Source: Deltaproteobacteria bacterium (GTDB lineage: Bacteria > Myxococcota_A > UBA9042 > PHBI01 > JACKFB01). Taken from it: a stretch of DNA of 5,342 nucleotides. Position 1 is the stretch's first letter, and each line of letters opens with the position of its first letter. Both the position numbers and the translations under genes were made by a program. Below the pieces are notes generated by a model. The model searched no databases, was not told where the DNA came from, and worked only from the letters and a program-made list of their open reading frames with translations. Location: contig JACKFB010000036.1 of the NCBI GenBank assembly GCA_020632695.1, forward strand, positions 1 through 5,342, given 5' to 3'. Of the stretch, positions 1 through 5,334 are shown piece after piece.

Positions 1-169
1 GGACACGGTTGGAGATCAGGCCGAAGGGACCGCCATAGCGGCTGGCGGCGGCGTCCAGGAGCTGGATGGCGTCGTCCACCTCGAAGTCCATGCCGGGACC
101 CACGGTGGCAATGATGTAGCCATCGGGGTGAAACTCGTAATTGACCTTGTTTCCTAGACTTCCCGGCAC
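1..169 (-). CDS. SpoIIAA/STAS-like small protein, N-terminal part only
   Basis: Partial gene running off the left edge; only the first 56 codons are present. It starts at GTG (169-167), chosen because a GGAGG site lies 6 nt upstream (180-176). The visible protein begins M-P-G-S-L-G-N-K and contains a beta-strand-like stretch (NYEFHPDGYIIATV), an acidic helix start (DFEVDDAIQLLDAA) and a GPFGLISNRV segment near the window edge. That last segment resembles, from memory, the 'PFGYISNR' segment of a family of about 130-residue SpoIIAA/STAS-SEC14-like proteins of unknown function. Proteins of that fold often act as small partners in signalling. It follows the VOC gene by 69 nt, with a hairpin and a candidate promoter in the gap, so it may be transcribed separately. 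The reading frame and ribosome site are clear; the family call is tentative. Confidence 0.6.
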   Translation of the reverse strand, partial: MPGSLGNKVNYEFHPDGYIIATVGPGMDFEVDDAIQLLDAAASRYGGPFGLISNRV

Positions 170-174
170 CTGTG

Positions 175-180
175 ACCTCC
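175..180 (-). promoter_or_regulatory. Ribosome binding site deciding a GTG start
   Basis: The minus strand reads GGAGGT here, 6 nt before the GTG at 169. It is a near-perfect Shine-Dalgarno match and is the main reason for choosing the GTG start of the partial left-edge gene, which has no ATG nearby in frame. Confidence 0.65.
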
Positions 181-185
181 GCCTG

Positions 186-207
186 ACAAACGGGGCACTA
201 TACCCCG
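186..207 (-). terminator. GC-rich hairpin with short T run, possible operon terminator
   Basis: The minus strand reads CGGGGTATAGTGCCCCG (207-191) and then TTTGT. The stem is five G:C pairs, six with a T:G wobble, around a 5-7 base loop. The arms are flanked by a looser outer match (CCTG at 214-211 with CAGG at 185-182). It sits 32 nt after the VOC stop, where an operon terminator would be expected. The T run is short, so intrinsic termination would be weak. The loop holds TATAGT, which can also be read as a -10 element, so this may instead be an operator-like dyad. Confidence 0.4.
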
Positions 208-226
208 ACAGGTTGAGGGGCTGCAA
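197..226 (-). promoter_or_regulatory. Candidate sigma70-type promoter for the left-edge gene
   Basis: On the minus strand TTGCAG (226-221) is followed 18 nt later by TATAGT (202-197), five of six matches to the -10 consensus but only about three of six for the -35. It would give a short leader before the GTG at 169. The -10 lies inside the loop of the hairpin at 207-191. It is a consensus match by eye only, and the organism's sigma-factor preferences are unknown. Confidence 0.3.
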
Positions 227-238
227 GTTCTAGATGCC

Positions 239-622
239 TCAGTCCTCGGCGGAGGCTTGCCAGAGCGCGGCGACGGCGCCGGCCGGGTCGCGGATCACCG
301 CCAGCCGGCCGCCGCCCATGCTGCGGGGTCCGTCGAGGACGGCGCCGCCCAGCGAGGTCGCGCGGGCCGCGGCGGCGTCGACGTCGGCGACGCTGATGTA
401 GAGCAGCCACTGGGGCGGCACCTTGGCGTTGGAGCCCCGGGCGTGGCAGATGCCGGCGGCGCAGTCGCCGTCGGGGGCGAGCATCTCGTAGTCGTCGTAG
501 CCGTCCATGGGGTGGGCCTTGGGGGTCCAGCCGGCCACCTGGGCGTAGAACGCGCTCACCGCGTCCGCGTCGGGGACGGTGAGGTCGAACCAGCCGATCT
601 TGCCGAGGGTGTCGTCGCTCAT
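239..622 (-). CDS. VOC family protein (glyoxalase/bleomycin-resistance/dioxygenase fold)
   Basis: A 127-residue protein, the usual length for a single-domain VOC protein made of two beta-alpha-beta-beta-beta modules. Module one runs from GKIGWFDLTVPDADAVSAFY to about residue 60 (AGICHARG), and module two from PPQWLLYISVADVDAA to the end. The segments GWFDLTVPDA, AGICHARG, PPQWLLYI and the late GPRSMGGGR...IRDPAGAVAALWQ are typical of a well-populated VOC subgroup annotated only by fold. I cannot assign a substrate. The usual His/Glu metal ligands are not evident, so metal catalysis is uncertain. I chose ATG at 622; a TTG three codons upstream (631) is possible, but GGGA at 629-626 sits between them and can only serve the ATG. 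It starts 32 nt after the DUF3052 gene and is probably the last gene of that operon. Confidence 0.85.
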   Translation of the reverse strand: MSDDTLGKIGWFDLTVPDADAVSAFYAQVAGWTPKAHPMDGYDDYEMLAPDGDCAAGICHARGSNAKVPPQWLLYISVADVDAAAARATSLGGAVLDGPRSMGGGRLAVIRDPAGAVAALWQASAED

Positions 623-654
623 GATTCCCAATTTAGTCCGACATCGGCGATTTG

Positions 655-1443
655 TCAGCCCTTGCTTTCCCGGCGGGCGAAGGCGAGGCCCGACCAGGTG
701 GCGTCGATCGCCGCGATCTTGAAGTCCACCCAGCCGCGGTCGAGGCCGTGGGCGCGCACGGCGTGCTGGGTGATGTCCGTCGCCACCCCGGACGCCTGCT
801 TGGGCCAGCAGATCCAGAGGCGGCCGCCGTCGGCCACGGCCTTGGTGGCGCCGGGCCAGCGGCGGGTCAGGTCGGCCGCGCGGGCGGCAAACAGCAGGAC
901 GATGCGCGCTCGGCCCGAGGCGCGGTGGCGCAGGGTGACGTCGGCGGGCAGCGTGCCCAGCGTGTCGGCGAAGTCGGGCGGCGCGCCGAGCAGGATCACC
1001 CTGTCGCCGGCCTTCACGCCGAGCTTGGTGGGCAGCGACTGCCCCGAGTAGCCGGCCATCGCGCCCGGCACGGCGGGCTTGGACGGAGGCGCGGCCATGG
1101 CGCGCGCGATGGCGCCGCGGATCCCGCGCCAGCTCGTGAAGGTGGCGTCGGGGAGCAGCGCCCGTGTGCGGGCGGTCTTGTCGGGGTCGCCTTCCACGAA
1201 GACCAGCGGCAGATGGCGGCTCGTCCGGTTGCGCCGCAGCCAGCCGCCCAGCTCGCGGCCGTGGCTCGGCATGCGCGCGAGGTCGATCACCACCGCATCC
1301 AGCGCGCTCGACGCCAGCCGCTTGTACTCGGCCGGCGACTGCGGCGCGCTGATCACGGTGACGTCGTGGCCGGCCTTGCGCAGGCGGGCGGCGCGTTCGT
1401 CGGCTTCGGCGGCGTTCCAGTGGGCGAGCAGCAGGCGGGCCAT
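655..1443 (-). CDS. Degenerate receiver domain fused to a DUF3052 domain
   Basis: A 262-residue protein starting at ATG 1443, with AGGAG (1452-1448) four nt upstream; the open frame extends further up but without a ribosome site. Residues 1-115 look like a CheY-type receiver: MARLLLAHWNAAEADERAARLRKAGHDV, then AVVIDL with Asp54 at the phospho-acceptor position, then LPLVFVEGD. The acidic pair expected near residues 8-10 is His-Trp-Asn, and the conserved Lys near 105 is replaced (TSWRG), so this is a pseudo-receiver. Residues 129-258 match my recollection of DUF3052: GYSGQSLPTKLGVKAGDRV, LLGAPPDF, LFAARAADL, LWICWPKQASGVATDIT and VDFKIAAIDATWSGL. DUF3052 has no established activity. It is separated from the preceding membrane-protein gene by 10 nt, and its ribosome site touches that gene's stop (TGAGAGGAG), implying coupled translation. 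No DNA-binding region is visible. Confidence 0.85.
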   Translation of the reverse strand: MARLLLAHWNAAEADERAARLRKAGHDVTVISAPQSPAEYKRLASSALDAVVIDLARMPSHGRELGGWLRRNRTSRHLPLVFVEGDPDKTARTRALLPDATFTSWRGIRGAIARAMAAPPSKPAVPGAMAGYSGQSLPTKLGVKAGDRVILLGAPPDFADTLGTLPADVTLRHRASGRARIVLLFAARAADLTRRWPGATKAVADGGRLWICWPKQASGVATDITQHAVRAHGLDRGWVDFKIAAIDATWSGLAFARRESKG

Positions 1444-1447
1444 GAGA

Positions 1448-1454
1448 CTCCTCT
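1448..1454 (-). promoter_or_regulatory. Ribosome binding site overlapping the upstream stop codon
   Basis: The minus strand reads TGAGAGGAG across 1456-1448: TGA ends the membrane-protein gene, and the adjacent AGAGGAG is the ribosome site for the ATG at 1443. The overlap sets the start of the DUF3052 fusion protein and suggests that ribosomes finishing one gene begin the next. Confidence 0.6.
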
Positions 1455-1876
1455 CAGAACTGCGCGGTGAACTGGAGACCGGTGGCATACCCGCCCCCGG
1501 GGGCGGGCTGGAGCACCGGGGCGAGCGCCACCCGCAGACGGCGGTTCTGCACGACCAGCACGCCCCCCAGCACGAGATCCGCCGCCGCCATCCCCGTGAG
1601 GAAGGCACTGAAGAGGCTGCCGTCGTAGTCCTTGAAGGCCAGCGTCGCGGCGCCGATAAGGCCGCCGGCCGCGGCGAGCAGCAGGCGCGGCGGCTGGGCC
1701 GTGAACTCGGAGATCTCGAGGAAGACCAGGTAGGTGTTTATCCCAAAGGCCATGACTTCGTTGGTCGTGAGGGTGTCGTCCACGGTGTCGGCGCGGGTTG
1801 GCGCGGCTGACAACACCGTTGTCAGTGACGCCAGCGTTGCCACAAGGGCAACTGCCAACCCAGTTGTCACCTGCAT
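1454..1876 (-). CDS. Small exported or membrane protein of unknown function
   Basis: A 140-residue protein that I do not recognise. Residues 1-29 form a signal peptide: hydrophobic core LAVALVATLASLTTVL and likely cleavage after TRA, before DTVDD. The mature part has a short charged/aromatic segment (FGINTYLVFLEISEF), then two hydrophobic stretches at about 62-82 (rich in Ala/Gly/Leu) and 87-110 (SAFLTGMAAADLVLGGVLVV), separated by a KDYDG turn. The last 30 residues, RLRVALAPVLQPAPGGGYATGLQFTAQF, alternate polar and nonpolar and end in Phe, like the closing beta-hairpin of outer-membrane barrels, although the protein is far too short for a barrel. Its ATG shares one base with the stop of the upstream gene (TGATG); an AAGGTGG (1893-1887) lies 10 nt upstream. 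It may be inner-membrane or envelope associated. Confidence 0.7.
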   Translation of the reverse strand: MQVTTGLAVALVATLASLTTVLSAAPTRADTVDDTLTTNEVMAFGINTYLVFLEISEFTAQPPRLLLAAAGGLIGAATLAFKDYDGSLFSAFLTGMAAADLVLGGVLVVQNRRLRVALAPVLQPAPGGGYATGLQFTAQF

Positions 1877-1878
1877 CA
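1874..1878 (-). promoter_or_regulatory. TGATG translational coupling junction
   Basis: The stop TGA (1878-1876) of the DUF1579-like gene and the ATG (1876-1874) of the small membrane-protein gene share base 1876. This termination-reinitiation arrangement ties the output of the second protein to that of the first and supports one transcript for the genes from 2409 onward. Confidence 0.75.
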
Positions 1879-2409
1879 GCGCATGACCACCTTGGCGTCA
1901 GGTGCCTCCCGGTACACACCGGCGTGCCCCGGCACCCACTGGCCGTCCTTGAGGTACTCCGAGCGGGTGTGCAGGCTGCCGTCGGGATGCAGCTCGCCGG
2001 AGGACCTGACTTCCGTGATGCCCCCGGCGCCGCCCGTCACCATCTCGTGGGCGACGTACTTGCCCTCCTCGACGGTCATCGTGCCGTGGGTGTAGAAGCC
2101 CGCGGAGGTGAAGTAGTAGTAGACCAGGCTTTCCGCCGCGGGATCCCAGAAGACCAGGGACTCGCCGCAGTAGTCGCCGTCGTTGATCGAGTGCAGGTTG
2201 CGCACGGCCATGCCATTGAGGGTGCGCTCGTAATGCGTGACGTCGAACACGGGTTTCTCGGGCGTGGACTCCGCCATCTCGCCGCGATAGGTCTTGCCGA
2301 GGAAGGGCGCCAGGGGGGCGAGATGCGGGTCGAGGAAGGGTTCGTCGGCGTGGGCGAAGCCCGGCGCGAGCAGGAGCGCGATCAGCGCGAACGCGAACAG
2401 GTGGCGCAT
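1876..2409 (-). CDS. Exported DUF1579-like beta-barrel protein
   Basis: A 177-residue protein with a clear signal peptide (MRHLFAFALIALLLAPGFAHA, cleavage likely after residue 21, before DEPF), so it should act in the periplasm or outside. The mature region follows the pattern of DUF1579 and related lipocalin-like small barrels. FLGKTYRGEM opens it in the position of the family's 'LGTWxG' motif. It continues with THYERTLNGMAVRN, YCGESLVFWDPAAESLVYYYF (a 'FGYDP...YxxYWFD'-type segment), GFYTHGTMTVEEGKYV and SLHTRSEYLKDGQWVPGHAGVYR, which resembles the family ending 'DGGKTWxPxxExxYxR'. Members often occur as stand-alone barrels with no proven ligand. Start ATG 2409 has GGAGG (2419-2415) five nt upstream. 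The frame ends in the TGATG junction with the next gene. The gene begins 62 nt after the kinase stop, so it may be in the same transcript or have its own promoter. Confidence 0.75.
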   Translation of the reverse strand: MRHLFAFALIALLLAPGFAHADEPFLDPHLAPLAPFLGKTYRGEMAESTPEKPVFDVTHYERTLNGMAVRNLHSINDGDYCGESLVFWDPAAESLVYYYFTSAGFYTHGTMTVEEGKYVAHEMVTGGAGGITEVRSSGELHPDGSLHTRSEYLKDGQWVPGHAGVYREAPDAKVVMR

Positions 2410-2414
2410 GGGAA

Positions 2415-2420
2415 CCTCCG
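2415..2420 (-). promoter_or_regulatory. Ribosome binding site of the DUF1579-like gene
   Basis: The minus strand reads CGGAGG, five nt before ATG 2409. It is strong and well spaced, and settles the start at the first residue of a good signal peptide. Confidence 0.65.
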
Positions 2421-2441
2421 TCGTAGGGGACGGAGTGTGTC

Positions 2442-2471
2442 GGATCCGGCACGCCCGTGCAAGGGGCCGGC
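2442..2471 (-). other. Kinase to DUF1579 gap, no strong terminator
   Basis: Between the kinase stop and the next gene there are 62 nt. The minus strand contains a small stem (GCAC-GGGC-GTGC, 2459-2448) and the palindrome CGGATCCG, but no T run after either. TTGCAC (2461-2456) could be a poor -35 with CACACT 17 nt on as a very poor -10. I see no convincing terminator or promoter, so read-through from the kinase gene is plausible. Confidence 0.35.
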
Positions 2472-3838
2472 CTAGCTCCCCCCGCTGGGCAGCAGGTCGT
2501 CCTGGGTGGTGGGCACCGTGAGGCGCGCGAGCGTCTCGCGCAGCGCGCTCAGATTGAACGGCTTGACGATGTAGCCGTCCATCCCATGGCGGAGGCAGGC
2601 CTCGCGATCCGTGTCGCTGGCCAGTGCGGTCAGCGCCACGATCGGCACGCGGCTGCGTGGACCCGCCAGTGCGCGGATCTGTCGCGTGGCCTGGATGCCG
2701 TCGAGTTCGGGCATCGCGCAGTCCATGAGGATGAGATCAAAGGTCGCCTCGGCAGCCCGCGCCACCGCCTCCGCACCGTCGGCGACGGTTTCCACCTGCG
2801 CACCGAGCTTCTCGAGCATGCGCCGGGCGAGCAGGCGGTTCGTGGCGTTGTCGTCGGCGACGAGAATACGCAGGTGTTCGGCGCCGTGCAGGGGATCCGT
2901 CGTCGCCGTGATGCCGGTGGGCACCGCGGCGTCCGCATCGCGGACCACCGGCGGCGCCTCGATCTCGAAGTGGAAGACGCTGCCCACGCCCTTCATGCTC
3001 TCGGCCACGATCGACCCGCCCATCCGCTCGACGAGATTCCGGCAGATGGCGAGGCCGAGGCCCGTGCCGCCGAAGCGGCGCGTGGTGCTCTCGTCCTCCT
3101 GGCTGAACATCTCGAAGATCAGCGTGAGCTTGTCGGCCTCGATGCCGATGCCCGTGTCGCTCACGGCGAAGCCGAGCCGCGTCGGGCCCGAACCCGGACG
3201 CACCCGCACGACCACCTCGCCCTGGGCGGTGAACTTGATCGCGTTGCCCACGAGGTTCGCCAGCACCTGGCGGATGCGCACCGGGTCGCCCAGCACGAGG
3301 CGCGGGACGCCGGCTCCACCGTCGCGCGCAGCGCAAGCCCTTGGACGACGCCGCCGAACGCATGCTTCCACCAGCTTCGTCACGAAGTTCGCGATGTCGA
3401 TCTCGCGCTCTTCGAAGGTGAGCGCGTCGGCTTCGATCTTGGAGTAGTCGAGGATGTCGTTGAGGATCTGCAGCAACGCCGACGCCGACTCGTGAGCGAC
3501 CTGCGCAAGCTCCTGCTGTTCGCGATCGAGCGCGGTGTGCAGCAGAGCTCGAGCATGCCGATCATGCCGTTCATCGGCGTGCGGATCTCGTGGCTCATCA
3601 CCGCCAGGAAACGGCTCTTCGACGCGCTCGCCGCTCGGCGCGCGCCTTCCTCCTGGAGGGTTGTCACCGACTCGCCCAGCTCGCGGTAGCTCTTCATGAG
3701 CGCCCGCTTGCTCTGCGAGGACATCGAGTCGGAGGTCTCCGCCGTGCGCCGCCACTGCTCCGCGGCGCGCTGGGTGCGCTTCAGCTCCTTCGCGAGGCGT
3801 TGGAGCTCGGCTTCCAGTTCTTCGACCGTGCGCGACAC
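2472..3838 (-). CDS. Sensor-less hybrid histidine kinase (frameshifted as given)
   Basis: The start is GTG at 3838, six nt after the FIST gene stop. Reading through three single-base shifts (near 3546, 3360 and 3312) gives a coherent 455-residue protein. Residues 1-75 are a charged coiled coil (VEELEAELQRLAKELKR, then AETSDSMSSQSKRALMKSYRELGE), a segment I associate with kinases that follow FIST genes. HisKA follows, with phospho-acceptor His83 in VMSHEIRTPMNG. The ATPase domain has its N box (NLVGNAIKF, Asn199), G1 (DTGIGI, Asp228), F box (FEMFSQED) and G2 (GGTGLGLAI). A C-terminal receiver (about 322-442) is complete: Asp329/Asp330, phospho-Asp373 in LILMDCAMPELDG, Thr404 and Lys426. There is no PAS, GAF or membrane segment, so input probably comes from the FIST protein. 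No Hpt or DNA-binding output is visible, so phosphate must pass to a partner outside the window. No strong ribosome site precedes the GTG, which suggests coupling to the FIST gene. Confidence 0.8.
3312..3313 (-). other. Apparent one-base deletion in kinase gene (shift 4)
   Basis: The frame giving FGGVVQGLALRATVEP runs through GTG GAG (3319-3314), then only CC (3313-3312), before GGC GTC CCG resumes the conserved GVPRLVLGDPVRIRQ frame. Adding one base after CC restores VEPGVPRLVLGDP. The site sits in GCCGGC. Confidence 0.65.
3359..3362 (-). other. Apparent one-base insertion in kinase gene (shift 3)
   Basis: After TKLVEA the given frame runs into CVRRRRPRACAARDGG, an Arg-rich stretch unlike any kinase linker. 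Skipping one base within TGCG (3362-3359) gives CFGGVVQGLALRATVEP, which is protein-like and fits the linker just before the ATPase domain. It is offset by the deletion near 3312. Confidence 0.65.
3545..3548 (-). other. Apparent one-base deletion in kinase gene (shift 2)
   Basis: The frame carrying VMSHEIRTPMNGMIGMLEL ends in a run of Cys/Arg/Ser, while the other frame starts LLHTALDREQQELAQVAHESASALLQ, the normal continuation of HisKA. The junction is GAGCTCTGCTGC (3550-3539). One extra base gives GAG CTN CTG CTG and joins the halves as LELLLHTAL. Confidence 0.85.
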
Positions 3839-3844
3839 CTGAGT
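3839..3844 (-). other. Six-nt FIST/kinase intergenic junction
   Basis: TAG (3847-3845), then ACTCAG, then GTG (3838-3836), all in one frame. The FIST stop and kinase start are therefore separate genes on one transcript, not a fusion. Little Shine-Dalgarno signal lies just before the GTG, so the kinase may depend on ribosomes finishing the FIST gene. Confidence 0.6.
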
Positions 3845-5009
3845 CTACTCGCTTCCGATCAGCACCGTGATGCAGGTCTCGTTGCAGCAGGCAGGACTCG
3901 CCGCCGTCCTGGGGCGGGGCGATCTCGCCGAACACATAGAGGCCCGCGAGGTCCAGCTCGCCGAAGCCGAGCTTGGGCAGCTCGGAGAGGACGCTGTCGA
4001 GCTCGCTCTCCGCGCGCGAGCCGAGCACCCACTTGCGCGCGGCGCAGGTGAAGAGCAGGGCCAGCTCGGGCTGCTTGCCGGGGTAGCGCTTCGCGGCCTG
4101 TCGCACCGACTCCATCGTGCCGGACAGGATGCCGTCGGTGACCACCTCGGTCATGCGCACGCGGCTGCCCGGGGCCACGCCGCCGGCGAGGCGCACCTCG
4201 CCCGTCTCCGCGTCCGTGCCCAGCACCGCGCGAAGGCTCCACTCGGCGTCGGCGCCGTCCTCGTAGACCGCGAGCGGATACTCGCCGAGGCTGCCCTGGC
4301 TCACCTCGCCGTAGTAGAGCTTGTAGACGTCCAGGGCCGGCGCGCCGTCGATCTCCTGGATGATGTGCCCCGCCGACCTGGTGATCTCGCGGAACTCGCC
4401 GATCGGCTCCCAGCCGGAGCCGATGCCCCAGCTCACCGTGATGTCGCCGGTGAGGAAGAGGATCGGCAGCGAGTCGTGCAGCACCTCGGTGCCGCAGAAC
4501 TCGATCATGCGCGAGAACTCGCGGTGGTCGCCGCTCAGCCCGCCGACCACGGGGCAGGGGATGCCCGGGAGGCGGCGGTTGATGGCGCGCAGCACTTCGC
4601 TGGCGTCGGTGGAGGGCGCGAAGGTGGTGAGCGCGAGCGAGGGCGTCTCGCCCGCGGGGATGGCGCCGAGCGCCTGGGCGACGGCCGCGTCGATGTCCTG
4701 GCTCAGGTTGTGGCCGAGGCCCAGGTGGACGTCCACCTGGTCATCGCAGAGCAGCGTGAGCAGCACGGAGTCCATGGTGAAGCCGGCGTGGGAGGAGACC
4801 TCGCCGTCGCTGCTGGCGCCGATCACGGGCAGGCCGGGCCAGGCGCGCGCGATGGCGTCGAGCACGACCTGGTGCTCGTAGTCCACCGACATGAAGAGGA
4901 GGCCGGCCTTGGGGGTGCCGCCGCCCAGCTGGTCCCGGCATTGGCGGATGACGTCGTCGATCGCGTCCGACGTCTCGACGTCGTCGCTGTGGCCGATGAT
5001 GGCGCGCAT
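3845..5009 (-). CDS. FIST domain sensory protein (C-terminus frameshifted as given)
   Basis: Starts at ATG 5009 with AGAGGAG (5025-5019) nine nt upstream. Residues about 33-222 form FIST_N: AGLLFMSVDYEHQVVLDAI, LPVIGASSDGEVSS (the 'IGCSTAGE'-type motif), LALTTFAPSTDASEVLRAI, PVVGGLSGD and LPILFLTGDITVSWGIGSGW. Residues about 223-365 form FIST_C: ALDVYKLYYGE, YPLAVYEDG, LSGTMESVRQAAKRYPGKQPELALLFTCAARKWVLG and LAGLYVFGEIAPPQDGGE. FIST domains are thought to bind small ligands such as amino acids and to act as sensory input. There is no signal peptide or membrane segment, so the protein is cytoplasmic. After GGESC (residue 373) one base must be skipped near 3890; the reading then continues NETCITVLIGSE to TAG at 3845, a normal FIST ending, giving about 387 residues. 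Without that step the frame runs on into the kinase region and creates a false fusion of 845 codons. Confidence 0.88.
3884..3893 (-). other. Apparent one-base insertion at FIST C-terminus (shift 1)
   Basis: The FIST frame reads GGESC and then LLQRDLHHGADRK, which is not family-like. One base on, the frame reads CCNETCITVLIGSE and stop, matching the usual FIST end. The junction is TGCCTGCTGC (3893-3884). The same frame then contains the kinase start, so the shift also decides whether the two genes look fused. Confidence 0.75.
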
Positions 5010-5018
5010 GGCGGTTCG

Positions 5019-5025
5019 CTCCTCT
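5019..5025 (-). promoter_or_regulatory. Ribosome binding site of the FIST gene
   Basis: The minus strand reads AGAGGAG, nine nt before ATG 5009. Spacing is at the long end of normal. It supports this ATG over any in-frame start further upstream. Confidence 0.6.
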
Positions 5026-5195
5026 GGCAGTGCCCAGGGGTCGCCGCAGGCGCGGCTGGCGGTGGGCGTTATCGGGAGGATCGACGCCGCAAGCCGTTGT
5101 CTTGATGTAATATTCGGAGTTGGGCCACGGGGATCCGGGACGCCGAAGGTAGGCGCGAGCGACGGCAGCGTGCGGAGGGAAAGGCTGGGGAGCGA

Positions 5196-5258
5196 TCAGG
5201 CGGGGTGCTGCGGAAGGGCTGCGAGGGTCCAGAGCGCATCGACGGCAGACGCGCGCAT
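5196..5258 (-). CDS. Possible 20-residue leader ORF upstream of the FIST gene
   Basis: ATG at 5258 has GAGGAG (5273-5268) nine nt upstream, the same site and spacing as the FIST gene itself, and both ORFs begin with the eight bases ATGCGCGC. It encodes 20 residues (MRASAVDALWTLAALPQHPA) and ends in TGA at 5198-5196, 186 nt before the FIST start and in the same frame. The peptide has a hydrophobic middle but no run of one amino acid that would point to attenuation. It could be a leader peptide, a relic of an earlier start, or chance. Only the ribosome site and its match to the FIST start support it. Confidence 0.25.
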   Translation of the reverse strand: MRASAVDALWTLAALPQHPA

Positions 5259-5302
5259 CGAAGTCGTCTCCTCGAAGCCTGATACAACATGAATGGCGTG
5301 TA

Positions 5303-5334
5303 TTGACACAGCGTTAAAGGCGTGCAAATATACA
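5303..5334 (+). promoter_or_regulatory. Possible rightward promoter at window edge
   Basis: A perfect TTGACA (5303-5308) lies in an AT-rich patch; 17-20 nt later come AAATAT (5326) and TATACA (5329), neither a full -10. It would serve a divergent gene beyond the right edge. Weak on its own because the gene is not visible. Confidence 0.3.

Noticed and set aside
1444..1608. An upstream extension of the DUF3052 fusion protein by 55 residues
   Set aside because: The extension overlaps the membrane-protein gene, is Arg/Ser/Cys-rich and has no ribosome site, whereas ATG 1443 has AGGAG.
257..1810. Overlapping plus-strand frames of 264, 272 and 243 codons
   Set aside because: They are mirror images of the VOC, DUF3052 and membrane-protein genes; low-complexity Arg/Gly/Ala composition and no recognisable domain.
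2457..3689. A 410-codon open frame on the plus strand
   Set aside because: It lies antisense to the kinase, is rich in Arg/Ala/His/Gly with no domain pattern, and is explained by high GC removing stop codons.
3545..3893. Programmed ribosomal frameshifting in the FIST/kinase region
   Set aside because: Four shifts of opposite sign, no shared slippery heptamer, and a normal stop and start for each gene make errors or fresh mutation far more likely.
3867..5105. A 412-codon open frame on the plus strand
   Set aside because: Antisense to the FIST gene, whose own frame shows clear FIST motifs; composition is Ala/Gly/Val/Arg-heavy and it has no ribosome site.
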